Shown here: positions 8,667 to 16,673 of the stretch, in pieces
How the letters are laid out: every line of letters begins with the position of its first letter
Position numbering within the stretch: the first letter of the stretch is position 1
NCBI RefSeq assembly: GCF_003052585.1
Contig: NZ_QASN01000006.1
Span: 211,689 to 275,688 of the forward strand
DNA: 64,000 nt
DNA from: Pseudomonas mangrovi
GTDB taxonomy: Bacteria > Pseudomonadota > Gammaproteobacteria > Pseudomonadales > Pseudomonadaceae
Direction of reading: 5' to 3'
Program-made: the position numbers and the translations under genes
Notes under the pieces: model-generated
Databases searched by the model: none
Told to the model about the DNA's origin: nothing
Seen by the model: only the letters and a program-made list of their open reading frames with translations

Positions 8667-10376
8667 TCAGCGCGGCGCCAGATGGGTGACCAGCAGCTGC
8701 ACGCTTTCCTGACCGCGGAACTCGTTGAGATCCAGACGATAGGCAAGCTCCGCCCAGCGCACCTGCGGGTTGGGCCACAGCTCGCGGTCGACGTTGAAGG
8801 CGATGGCGTCCAGCTGCACGCTGCCGCATTCGCTCTTGAGCGTCATCTTCAGATGCCTTTCGCCGACCAGGCGCTGCTGCACCAGCTGGAACACGCCATG
8901 GAACAGCGGCTCGGGAAAATGCTGGCCCCAGGGGCCGGCATGGCGCAGGGCGCGGGCCAGTTCCAGATGGAATTCCTCGGCACCGAGCTGGCCGTCGGAG
9001 AGCAGCCGACCGGTGAGATCCTCGGCGCACAGCTGCCGCCGTACCTCGGCATCGAAAGCGGCGGCGAAGGCGCCGAAATGCGCCTGCGGCAAGGACAGCC
9101 CGGCCGCCATGGCGTGGCCGCCGAACTTGCTGATCAGCCCCGGATGACGCGCCGCCACCGCGTCCAGCGCGTCACGGATGTGCAGACCCGGAATCGAGCG
9201 CGCCGACCCCTTGAGCACACCCTCGCCGGCGTCGGCGAAGGCGATGGTCGGGCGGTGGTAGCGCTCCTTCAGGCGCGAGGCAAGGATGCCGATCACCCCC
9301 TGGTGCCAGTCGGCCTCGAACAGGCACAGGCCAAAGGGCAGGTCGTCCAGCGGCAGATCCTTGAGCTGGGCCAGCGCCTCGCGCTGCATGCCCTGCTCGA
9401 TGGCCTTGCGATCCTGATTGAGCTGATCCAGCTGTGCAGCCATGTCGTGCGCCAACGCCTCGTCCTCGCAGAGCAGGCACTCGATACCCAGGCTCATGTC
9501 GTCCAGGCGGCCGGCGGCATTCAGTCGCGGACCGAGGATGAAGCCCAGATCGCTGGAGGAAATCCGCGCGGCCTGCTTGCCGGCCACCTCCAGCACGGCC
9601 TTGAGGCCCGGCCGGGCGAAGCCCTTGCGGATCCGCGCCAGGCCCTGGCTGACCAGGATGCGGTTGTTGGCATCCAGCGGCACCACGTCGGCGACGCTGC
9701 CCAGGGCGACCAGATCCAGCAGCTCGGCGAGGTTCGGTTCGGCACGCGCGGCGAACCAGCCCAGCTCGCGCAGCCGCGCACGCAGCGCCAGCAGCACGTA
9801 GAAGATCACCCCGACGCCGGCCAGCGCCTTGCTCGGAAACTCGCAGCCGGGCTGGTTCGGGTTGACGATGGCATCGGCCGCCGGCAGTTGCGGGCCCGGC
9901 AGGTGGTGATCGGTGACCAGCACCTGCATGCCGGCCGCCCGTGCCGCCGCCACGCCCTCGACACTGGAGATGCCGTTGTCCACGGTGATCAGCAGGTCCG
10001 GGCGGCGCTCGCAGGCCACCGCGACGATTTCCGGGGTCAGGCCGTAGCCGAACTCGAAGCGGTTCGGCACCAGGTAATCGACCTGCGCCGCGCCGAGCAT
10101 GCGCAAACCGAGCACCCCGACCGCACTGGCAGTGGCACCGTCGGCATCGAAATCGCCGACGATGAGAATTCGCGAGCGGCGCTCGAGCGCCTCGACCAGC
10201 AGCTCCACCGCGGCCTCGATACCCTTGAGCTGCTGGTACGGAATCAGCCGCGCCAGGCCCTTGTCCAGCTCCTCGGCCGAGCGTACCCCACGCGCGGCGT
10301 AGAGCCGGGTCAGCAACGGCGGCAGGTTGCCCAGATCAGGCAGTTGGGCAGGTAACGGGCGGGCTTCGATACGCAT
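8667..10376 (-). CDS. recJ: Single-stranded-DNA-specific exonuclease RecJ
   Basis: RecJ degrades single-stranded DNA 5' to 3' in RecF-pathway recombination, mismatch repair and base excision repair. The DHH-family motifs are present: GDFDADG (motif I), a VDNG motif, and VTDHHLPG (the DHH motif). The DHHA1 motif GGHAMAAGLSL follows later, and a C-terminal OB-fold ends in TELVTHLAPR-like sequence. Length, about 569 residues, is normal. The ATG at 10376 is preferred to a TTG two codons earlier; neither has a strong ribosome site. Transcription is on the minus strand, downstream of yaeQ. Confidence 0.96.
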   Translation of the reverse strand: MRIEARPLPAQLPDLGNLPPLLTRLYAARGVRSAEELDKGLARLIPYQQLKGIEAAVELLVEALERRSRILIVGDFDADGATASAVGVLGLRMLGAAQVDYLVPNRFEFGYGLTPEIVAVACERRPDLLITVDNGISSVEGVAAARAAGMQVLVTDHHLPGPQLPAADAIVNPNQPGCEFPSKALAGVGVIFYVLLALRARLRELGWFAARAEPNLAELLDLVALGSVADVVPLDANNRILVSQGLARIRKGFARPGLKAVLEVAGKQAARISSSDLGFILGPRLNAAGRLDDMSLGIECLLCEDEALAHDMAAQLDQLNQDRKAIEQGMQREALAQLKDLPLDDLPFGLCLFEADWHQGVIGILASRLKERYHRPTIAFADAGEGVLKGSARSIPGLHIRDALDAVAARHPGLISKFGGHAMAAGLSLPQAHFGAFAAAFDAEVRRQLCAEDLTGRLLSDGQLGAEEFHLELARALRHAGPWGQHFPEPLFHGVFQLVQQRLVGERHLKMTLKSECGSVQLDAIAFNVDRELWPNPQVRWAELAYRLDLNEFRGQESVQLLVTHLAPR

Positions 10377-10460
10377 GGGCAAGGTGTCGCTTTTCAGATG
10401 AAGCCCGGATATGACCCGGGACGATGGAACACAGACTCGCAGGCTGGACGAGGTTTCATC

Positions 10461-10491
10461 CGTCCACCACCTGCGCTCGCTCTGGTGGACG
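10461..10491. repeat. Short hairpin between yaeQ and recJ
   Basis: Perfect nine-base inverted repeat: cgtccacca at 10461-10469 and tggtggacg at 10483-10491. It resembles the stems of other intergenic repeats in this window. There is no downstream T-run in the yaeQ direction, so it is not a clear terminator. Confidence 0.45.
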
Positions 10492-10524
10492 AAAAAAGCG
10501 TCCGTCCTACCGAACCCATCCGGC

Positions 10525-11064
10525 TCAGCGCTCGCCGGCCAGCCACTCCAGCGGAATCTCGTGCTGGCCGCGCTCGTCGGTGACGAACAGGCTGCCGTCG
10601 CTGATCATCACGCTCCAGTTCAGCGCGCGCGGCATGTCGCGCGCCAGGTTCTCCAGCGCCGCCTGCTCGACGCCGACCACATTGATGTTCTTCAGGCTGC
10701 GCACGCCGTCGAGCACCCGGGTCTGCCAGACCCGCAGGTTGCCATAGGCCACCAGGCTGAAGCGCTCGGTGCGCCGCGAGCACCAGGTAATGCGATCGGC
10801 ATCCGGCTGACCGACTTCGATCCAGTGCAGCACCCGGTCATCCAGGCTCTTTTCCCACAGCGCCGGCTCGTCGACATCCGACAGGCCACGGCCGAACGAC
10901 AGTTGCTCGTTGTAGAACAGCGCATAGGCGATCAGCCGCACCGCCAGCCGCTCTTCGGTTTCCGAAGGATGCCGGGCCACGGTGAAGCGCAGCAACTGGT
11001 AGACGCCGCGATCGAGGTCGGTAAGGTTGATTTCGACTTTGTAGGTGGTGGCTTGCAGGGCCAT
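10525..11064 (-). CDS. yaeQ: YaeQ family protein
   Basis: This 179-residue protein matches the YaeQ family along its length: TYKVEINLTDLDRGVYQ at the start, ETEERLAVRLIAYALFY, and the end IPLEWLAGER. The fold is related to PD-(D/E)xK nucleases by structure, but no catalytic activity is established. The name comes from an E. coli gene once linked to RfaH compensation. It reads towards recJ, and the ribosome site is weak. Confidence 0.92.
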   Translation of the reverse strand: MALQATTYKVEINLTDLDRGVYQLLRFTVARHPSETEERLAVRLIAYALFYNEQLSFGRGLSDVDEPALWEKSLDDRVLHWIEVGQPDADRITWCSRRTERFSLVAYGNLRVWQTRVLDGVRSLKNINVVGVEQAALENLARDMPRALNWSVMISDGSLFVTDERGQHEIPLEWLAGER

Positions 11065-11099
11065 GGAGGCAGCTCGTCGCGGGCGAAGGGGGCGACAGT

Positions 11100-12281
11100 C
11101 TACCGGAAACGCCGGCGCCGTTCGGTCTGACCGACTTCGTTCAGCTGCACCTGCAGCTCGCTGAGCACCACTCGGTCACGGCCTTCGTGCTTGGCCTGGT
11201 ACAGCGCGGCGTCCGCCAGCGACAGCAGACGCGACAGGTCCAGCCCGCCGATCGCCGCGGTGGCGATGCCGATGCTGGTGCTCAGCGGTCCCTGTTCGCG
11301 CACGCTGGCAGAAAAATCCTTGCGAATGCGCTCGGCCAGCGCCAGCGCTTCGCCGTGCTCGGCCTCGACCAGGCAGGCGAACTCCTCGCCCCCGATCCGC
11401 CCGAACACCGCGCCCGGGCCCATGTGCTGCACCAGCACCTCGGCAAAGCGTCGCAGCACCCAGTCACCGGCCGGATGACCGAGGCGGTCGTTGACCTGCT
11501 TGAAGTTGTCCAGGTCGCACAGCAACAGGGCCAGTCGTCGCGGCTCGCCGGCACTGCGCTCGAGCAGCTGCTGGGCGGCCTGGGTAAAGGCCCGACGATT
11601 GCCGATGCCGGTCAGCGCATCGGTCAGCGAGGCCTCGCGGTAGTGCGCCTCGGCGCGCTCCTTGACCATCGACAGGGTGATGAAGCCGGCGCCCACCGCG
11701 TAGAGCATGCTCTCGATCACCACGACGGCGAAAAACGCGCTGCTGCTGGAAGCGCCCAGCGGCGCACCCGGATCGAGAAACAGCCGCACGCTGTAGAAGC
11801 CGCCGTGACAGGCCATCAGTACCAGTGCCGGGGCAATGGATACGTCCAGTTGCCAGCGGCTGCGCCACAGTTCGGACGCGGAGGCGAGCATGTAGGCGAT
11901 GACCAGCAGCGAATACAGCGGCACGCGCAGTTCGACCGAGTCATAGAAGGTCGGCCAGAGACACAACAGCGTCCACAGCAGCGGCCCCGCGAGCAGCCCG
12001 GGCCAGTAAAGCGGACGACCGGCGAATACCCGCATGGTCGTCCAGTGCATCGCGGTGGCCAGCAACAGGATGATGTTGCCGAGAATGATCGGCACGTAGT
12101 CGAAGCCCATGCCGCGCAGCGCGTTCATGATGATCCCGGGTACCGCCAGCAACAGCAGCGCGCCCATCCACAGGAGGGTGCGCTCCTCTCGTCCGCGCCA
12201 CCAGCTGTAAAGCAGCAGCGCTCCGGAAAGGCTCATGACCAGAGCGTTGGCCACTAGCAGCGTGGGAGTATGCAGGCCCAT
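11100..12281 (-). CDS. Membrane-bound diguanylate cyclase (GGDEF)
   Basis: This protein makes cyclic di-GMP. The N-terminal about 210 residues form six or seven hydrophobic helices, probably a membrane sensor. A catalytic GGDEF domain follows, with the active-site motif RIGGEEF. The usual RxxD inhibitory site upstream is replaced by GPGA, so product inhibition may be lost. The ATG at 12281 (MGLHTPTLLVANALV) is preferred to one 24 codons upstream, because the upstream part is basic and Pro-rich and does not fit a membrane protein N-terminus. There is no EAL domain and no obvious partner gene. Confidence 0.88.
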   Translation of the reverse strand: MGLHTPTLLVANALVMSLSGALLLYSWWRGREERTLLWMGALLLLAVPGIIMNALRGMGFDYVPIILGNIILLLATAMHWTTMRVFAGRPLYWPGLLAGPLLWTLLCLWPTFYDSVELRVPLYSLLVIAYMLASASELWRSRWQLDVSIAPALVLMACHGGFYSVRLFLDPGAPLGASSSSAFFAVVVIESMLYAVGAGFITLSMVKERAEAHYREASLTDALTGIGNRRAFTQAAQQLLERSAGEPRRLALLLCDLDNFKQVNDRLGHPAGDWVLRRFAEVLVQHMGPGAVFGRIGGEEFACLVEAEHGEALALAERIRKDFSASVREQGPLSTSIGIATAAIGGLDLSRLLSLADAALYQAKHEGRDRVVLSELQVQLNEVGQTERRRRFR

Positions 12282-12394
12282 CGGAACTCTCGGACGCGGG
12301 GGCGAAGGAAGGCGGCGAGTATAGCAATGTGCCTGCATCGAAAACGATCGCAACTGGTCAGGATTTGCGCGCCCACTCGCCCGCAGCCGCCGCT

Positions 12395-15274
12395 CTACAG
12401 ACGTTGCAGCAGCGCTTGCAGCGCCAGCTCCGGTTCCAGGGTCCAGAGCGCGTAGCTCAGCGGCAGCGTTTCCAGGCCGGCGCGGGCGAGGACCAGATAG
12501 CGTTCGAGCTCGAGAAAGCCCTCACCCTCCCCCGGGAAGCCCACCAGGTCGATGGCCAGGTACTTGTCGCCGCGCTGGCAGAACAGGTCCAGCAGCAGAC
12601 CGGCCAGCGGGTAGTTGGCCCAGGTCCGCACTCCGTGGGCCTGCAGCGCGCTGCACAGTGCCTGTTGAAAGCCGTTCAGAGCCTGCCCGGCAGGATGCTC
12701 GCGTTGCTGGGCGTGCAGGTTCTCCAGATAGCGGCGCAGCAGATGGCCGGACGGCAGGCCCTTCTCGTCGCCGCTGTAGAGCAGCAGCTGACGCTCGCGG
12801 GCGCGGGTGATGGCGACGTTGAACATGTCCTCGCGGTTCAGATAGGCAGCGGCCTGGGAGCTGCCGCCGTGGATCGCGAAGCTGATGATCATCAGGTCGC
12901 GCTCCTCACCCTGGAAGCCGTAGGGCGTGGCGATCAGCAGGCGGAATTCGCGCACCTGCTCGAGCGACAGGCTGGCGGCGACCTGCTCGCGAATCGCGTC
13001 GACCTGGTCGCGGAACGGCGAGAGCACGCCGATGCTTGGCTTGAGCGGGCTGGCGGCATAGTGCCGTAGGTGCTCGCCGAGCATGTTCAGCACCCAGTCG
13101 ACTTCCGCCTGGTTGACCCCGTTGCTGGCGCGCTCGCCCTGCAGCCGTACCAGCTGCAGGCTGTCGCAGCCTGCGTGCGCGAGTGCTGCGCTGTCCGGCT
13201 GGCCGGGGCTCTCCTGGCTGGGTCTGGCGAGACCCGGACTTTCCTGGCCGGGCCTTTCCTTCATCACCTTCAGCTGGCCGTTGTAGAACTGCTCGTTGCT
13301 GAAGCGGATCAGCGCCGGGCGGCTGCGGAAGTGTTCGTCGAGGAAGGTCACCGCCTGCTGGCTGGCCAGGTGCATGCCGACCAGGTCGAGCACGCTGTTG
13401 TCACGATAGCTCCACTGCTCACGATCACGCGCGTCAAGGCCGGCACGCACCAGCAGGTCGACCTCGCGCTGGCGCGAGAGGAAGGAGACGTGGCGCAGCT
13501 GGCGCACGTCGCCGCAGACCACCGCACGCCGACAGCGCTGGAAGGCCGGCAGTGCCGAGGCGATATCGCATTGGCTGGCCTCATCCATCAGCATCACGTC
13601 GAACAGTTCTGCACGCAGAGGCAGCAGGCGATGCAGCTCGTCCAGGGTCATCACCCAGATCGGGAAGGCAGTGAGCAACTGCGTCGGCTCGATGTCGTCG
13701 AACAGCGCCAGCTGGCGCTGCGAGTTGCGCGCACGCAGCGCCTGGTTATAACGCACCAAGGTCGGCCGCTCGGTAGCGACCAGGTAGCCAAGCTGCTCCC
13801 GGCGACGCAGGCCGAGGTAGCGCTGGCTGCTTTGTTCGCGTTCGCGCTGGCACTGGCGTAGTCGATCGAGCAGCTCCCAGGGACGGACCGCCTCGCGAAC
13901 CTGCCGGCGGGCCCGAGGCAAGGTCCACCAGCGCGCCCAGAAGCCCAGCGCCCGCCGCTGGGCACGCTCGATCAGGCTGCTCCAGCGCAACGCCTGGACA
14001 GCCCGCTGGCGAAAGGCCTCGGCCAGCCCCCGTTCCTGCTCGACCAGCGCCTGCAACTGCGCGCGCAGCGGCTCCTCGGGCAGCTCGAGCGGTGTATCCG
14101 GGTCCAGGCCCTGGCGCCGGCGCTGGTTGCGACAATGCCGTTCGGCGGCTGTCTGCGTCAGGCGCTGGCGGCCGCCAAGGTTGCCTTGCAGCCAGTCGTC
14201 CAGATGGGCCCGCAACGCCCGACGCAGGTCCTGGCCATTGCCGTCGAGCACGATATTGGCCAGCCCGAAGTCGTGGCGCAGCTTGTCGGCGACAACCCGC
14301 ACCGCCTGCTCGCTGCGGCTGACCACCAGCACGCTTTCGCCATTCAGGTAGCGATCCAGTGCCAGCGCCGCCAGGGTGTAGCTCTTGCCTGTACCTGGCG
14401 GGCCGGCGATCTGGCTCAGATCGAAGCGCGCCGCGCTGTCCAGCGCCTGCACCTGCGCCGCACTGAGCAGCGACGGCAGGCTCTCGGGCGTGCTGTTCAC
14501 CGCCTCGCGCGGGTCCGCCGGCAGCGCTTCGCCAAGCAACCGGCGCAGCGGCGCGGACAGCGCTTCGCTCTGTTGCAGTTGCTGCAGCTCATGAGCGATG
14601 CCGCGACTGCCGCTGCCCCGCGCCACCAACGCCACGAACGCCGCCGCGCGCAGCGAGGGGGGCTTGCCGCGGCGTGCCTTGCTCAGCGTCTGCGCCTCGT
14701 CCAGACGGGGAAAGGCCGCACCTTGCAGCACATCCTCGACCAGGGTGAAACGCTGCAGCCACTGCAGCAGCTCGCCGAGCACGTGGGCGTCGATGGCTGC
14801 GGCGGGCAACGGCAGGCCGGACAGCTCGTCGACATGCTCGGGGCGCATCAGGCTGCGCAGCAGGCGCCAATTGGCATGCGGCTGCGCCGTGTCGATGGTC
14901 AGCAGATAGCCGTCGGCATCGGCACTGGCACTCAGGCGCGCCTCGTAGTAGACCAGCGGACCGCACAACGACAATGCCGGCGCATCCTCGCGCTGCAGGC
15001 GGCCACAGATCGGCAGGACGCCGTAGACCAGCTGCAGCTCGCGCTGATAGAGATTCTGCTGCTTGTCCAGTTCGGCGCCGAGCGCAGGTGGCAGTGCGAT
15101 CACCGGCAGGTCGCCGCAAGCCAGTTCGTCGCGACCGTCCAGCCAGGCCCAGCGCTCGGCGCGCAGCTTGCCGAGGTTGTCCAGATCCAGGTCGCGACTG
15201 TCAGCCAGGTAGCAGCTGCGGTAGAAGCCGATACGCTGGCGAACCTCTTCCGGGGCTTCCCGCTGCTCGCCCAT
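12395..15274 (-). CDS. Upf1/Dna2-like superfamily 1 helicase with possible Vsr-like C-terminal domain
   Basis: This 959-residue protein has a long N-terminal region (1 to about 270), then Walker A GPPGTGKS with K297. A coiled, Arg/Gln-rich insertion spans about 330-500. Motif II is MDEASQCDIA near 562, and the C-terminal RecA domain has YGFQGEERDLMIIS and NVAITRARER. These are hallmarks of the Upf1-like SF1 group. The last about 90 residues (GVRTWANYPLAGLLLDLF, then KYLAIDLVG) resemble the Vsr/MTES_1575 endonuclease fold, but with a changed acidic core. The ATG shares its A with the TGA of the PLD gene (TGATG), so the two proteins are made together. The role is inferred as DNA or RNA unwinding in repair or defence. 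Confidence 0.82.
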   Translation of the reverse strand: MGEQREAPEEVRQRIGFYRSCYLADSRDLDLDNLGKLRAERWAWLDGRDELACGDLPVIALPPALGAELDKQQNLYQRELQLVYGVLPICGRLQREDAPALSLCGPLVYYEARLSASADADGYLLTIDTAQPHANWRLLRSLMRPEHVDELSGLPLPAAAIDAHVLGELLQWLQRFTLVEDVLQGAAFPRLDEAQTLSKARRGKPPSLRAAAFVALVARGSGSRGIAHELQQLQQSEALSAPLRRLLGEALPADPREAVNSTPESLPSLLSAAQVQALDSAARFDLSQIAGPPGTGKSYTLAALALDRYLNGESVLVVSRSEQAVRVVADKLRHDFGLANIVLDGNGQDLRRALRAHLDDWLQGNLGGRQRLTQTAAERHCRNQRRRQGLDPDTPLELPEEPLRAQLQALVEQERGLAEAFRQRAVQALRWSSLIERAQRRALGFWARWWTLPRARRQVREAVRPWELLDRLRQCQREREQSSQRYLGLRRREQLGYLVATERPTLVRYNQALRARNSQRQLALFDDIEPTQLLTAFPIWVMTLDELHRLLPLRAELFDVMLMDEASQCDIASALPAFQRCRRAVVCGDVRQLRHVSFLSRQREVDLLVRAGLDARDREQWSYRDNSVLDLVGMHLASQQAVTFLDEHFRSRPALIRFSNEQFYNGQLKVMKERPGQESPGLARPSQESPGQPDSAALAHAGCDSLQLVRLQGERASNGVNQAEVDWVLNMLGEHLRHYAASPLKPSIGVLSPFRDQVDAIREQVAASLSLEQVREFRLLIATPYGFQGEERDLMIISFAIHGGSSQAAAYLNREDMFNVAITRARERQLLLYSGDEKGLPSGHLLRRYLENLHAQQREHPAGQALNGFQQALCSALQAHGVRTWANYPLAGLLLDLFCQRGDKYLAIDLVGFPGEGEGFLELERYLVLARAGLETLPLSYALWTLEPELALQALLQRL

Positions 15275-15963
15275 CAGTTGCCCGCGTAGCGCGCCCAGAG
15301 CGCCTCGAATTCACGCGCGTAGCTGGCCACCAGCTGCGGATGGTTGATCACCAGCAGGTTTTCCTCATTGCTGGTGGTGGCGCTGCGGGTCCAGTTGAAG
15401 CTGCCGTTGAGCAGCAGGCGGCCGTCGAAAATCGCGAACTTGTGGTGCATGTGATAGGGCCCGGCGTCGATCCGCAACGGCACGCCACGGCTGCGCAGCC
15501 ACTGGATGTCGCTGCCTTCGTCGAACTGCTTTTCGTTGTCGGTGATCACTCGCACGGCGATGCCGCGCTGGTGGCTGGCGAGGATGATTTCGCTGAGCTG
15601 ATCATCTGAGATGGTGTAGACACAGATATCGATGCTCTTGCGTGCCTGCTGGCAGAGGTCGCGAATCTTGCGCCGGCAGCTCTCGCCGGGACTGAAATGC
15701 GCACTGGCCTGGTCGAATACCACCGGTGTCGCCGCGGCGTCGAGGGTCTTGATCACCTGCTCCAGCCACTTCAGTGCAGGCTCGGCGTTGCCCGGCTCGC
15801 GGACCAGCTCGCGGACCAGGGCGAAGGCGCGGTTACGCATGTAGCGCACCTGCTCGGTGCCGAGGTTGCTGCCAAGCTGGCGCAACTCGTCGCGTTCCTC
15901 ATTGCTCAAACGCAGGTCAGCAACGCTCTCGCGCAGTTGCCGGTCAAGACGATCGAAATCCAT
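15274..15963 (-). CDS. Phospholipase D-like nuclease (single HKD motif)
   Basis: This 229-residue soluble protein has a helical N-terminal half (1-100) followed by one PLD domain. The HxKx4D motif is H173, K175, D180 (HHKFAIFD) and is followed by NGSFNWT. Single-HKD proteins dimerise to build one active site, as in Nuc and Zucchini, and usually cut nucleic acid. The segment KSIDICVYTISDDQLSEII is typical of this nuclease branch. It is translationally coupled to the downstream helicase and has an upstream GGGAG site. A helicase with a PLD nuclease recalls the Mokosh and DISARM defence systems, but no kinase or methylase gene is nearby. Confidence 0.85.
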   Translation of the reverse strand: MDFDRLDRQLRESVADLRLSNEERDELRQLGSNLGTEQVRYMRNRAFALVRELVREPGNAEPALKWLEQVIKTLDAAATPVVFDQASAHFSPGESCRRKIRDLCQQARKSIDICVYTISDDQLSEIILASHQRGIAVRVITDNEKQFDEGSDIQWLRSRGVPLRIDAGPYHMHHKFAIFDGRLLLNGSFNWTRSATTSNEENLLVINHPQLVASYAREFEALWARYAGN

Positions 15964-16124
15964 AAAGCTCCCTTTTCATCATTTGGAAAGGCCGTCGAAA
16001 GACCTAGGCGAGACAGCCAGCGCACAACCGACAGGGCGGCCTCGCAAAAAACAGCGACGCAGCGATGGCAATGCACGACTGCAGGGCTGCAGAGTGCCGC
16101 AGGAAACCATAGCCGGGCTGGTTT

Positions 16125-16673
16125 TCAACGATCCCTTCGGCGGCTGAAAGCAGCATAAAGCACACCGCAGAAGGCGCCGGCCAGATGGTACTCGAAGGAC
16201 ACCCCTTCACGCGGCAACAGACCGAACAGCCAGCCGCCGTAGAGCAGGAAGACCAGTACGGCGAGCAGCAGATCGAGCAGGCTGCGATCGAACCAGGCGC
16301 GCGCCAGCAACAGGCCCCAGAGACCGAACAGCCAGCCACTGGCGCCGACATGCACGCCGGTGCGACCGAACAGCCAGACCAGCAGGCCACTGCCGAGGAT
16401 GATGAAGGCGCTGGCGTAGAGAAAATCACGTCGCGAGCGCAACAGCACCAGGCAGCCCAGCGGCAGCAGGCCGCTGAGGTTGCTCAGCAGATGTGCCCAG
16501 CTGCCGTGCAGCCACGGGGAGAACAGCACCCCGGCCAGCGCCTGCGGCTGTCGCGGCACCAGACCCAGCCCGTTCAGCGCATAGCCGCTCAGGCTGTTGC
16601 CCAGCTGCAGCAACAGCATGAGGGCGGCGATCGCCAGCAGCAGGCGCAGCCGGCTCAGCGCGCCGTCCTTCAC
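16125..16673 (-). CDS. Rhomboid family intramembrane serine protease
   Basis: This 182-residue protein has six hydrophobic helices. The rhomboid signature is present: HGSWAHLLSNLSG in the L1 to TM2 region, the nucleophile S112 in GASG, and the catalytic H163 in YHLAGA. The start is a GTG that overlaps the stop of the giant ATPase gene by four bases (GTGA), so the protease is made only with the ATPase. That suggests it cleaves a membrane partner within the PspA-flotillin system, although its substrate is not known. Confidence 0.88.
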   Translation of the reverse strand: MKDGALSRLRLLLAIAALMLLLQLGNSLSGYALNGLGLVPRQPQALAGVLFSPWLHGSWAHLLSNLSGLLPLGCLVLLRSRRDFLYASAFIILGSGLLVWLFGRTGVHVGASGWLFGLWGLLLARAWFDRSLLDLLLAVLVFLLYGGWLFGLLPREGVSFEYHLAGAFCGVLYAAFSRRRDR

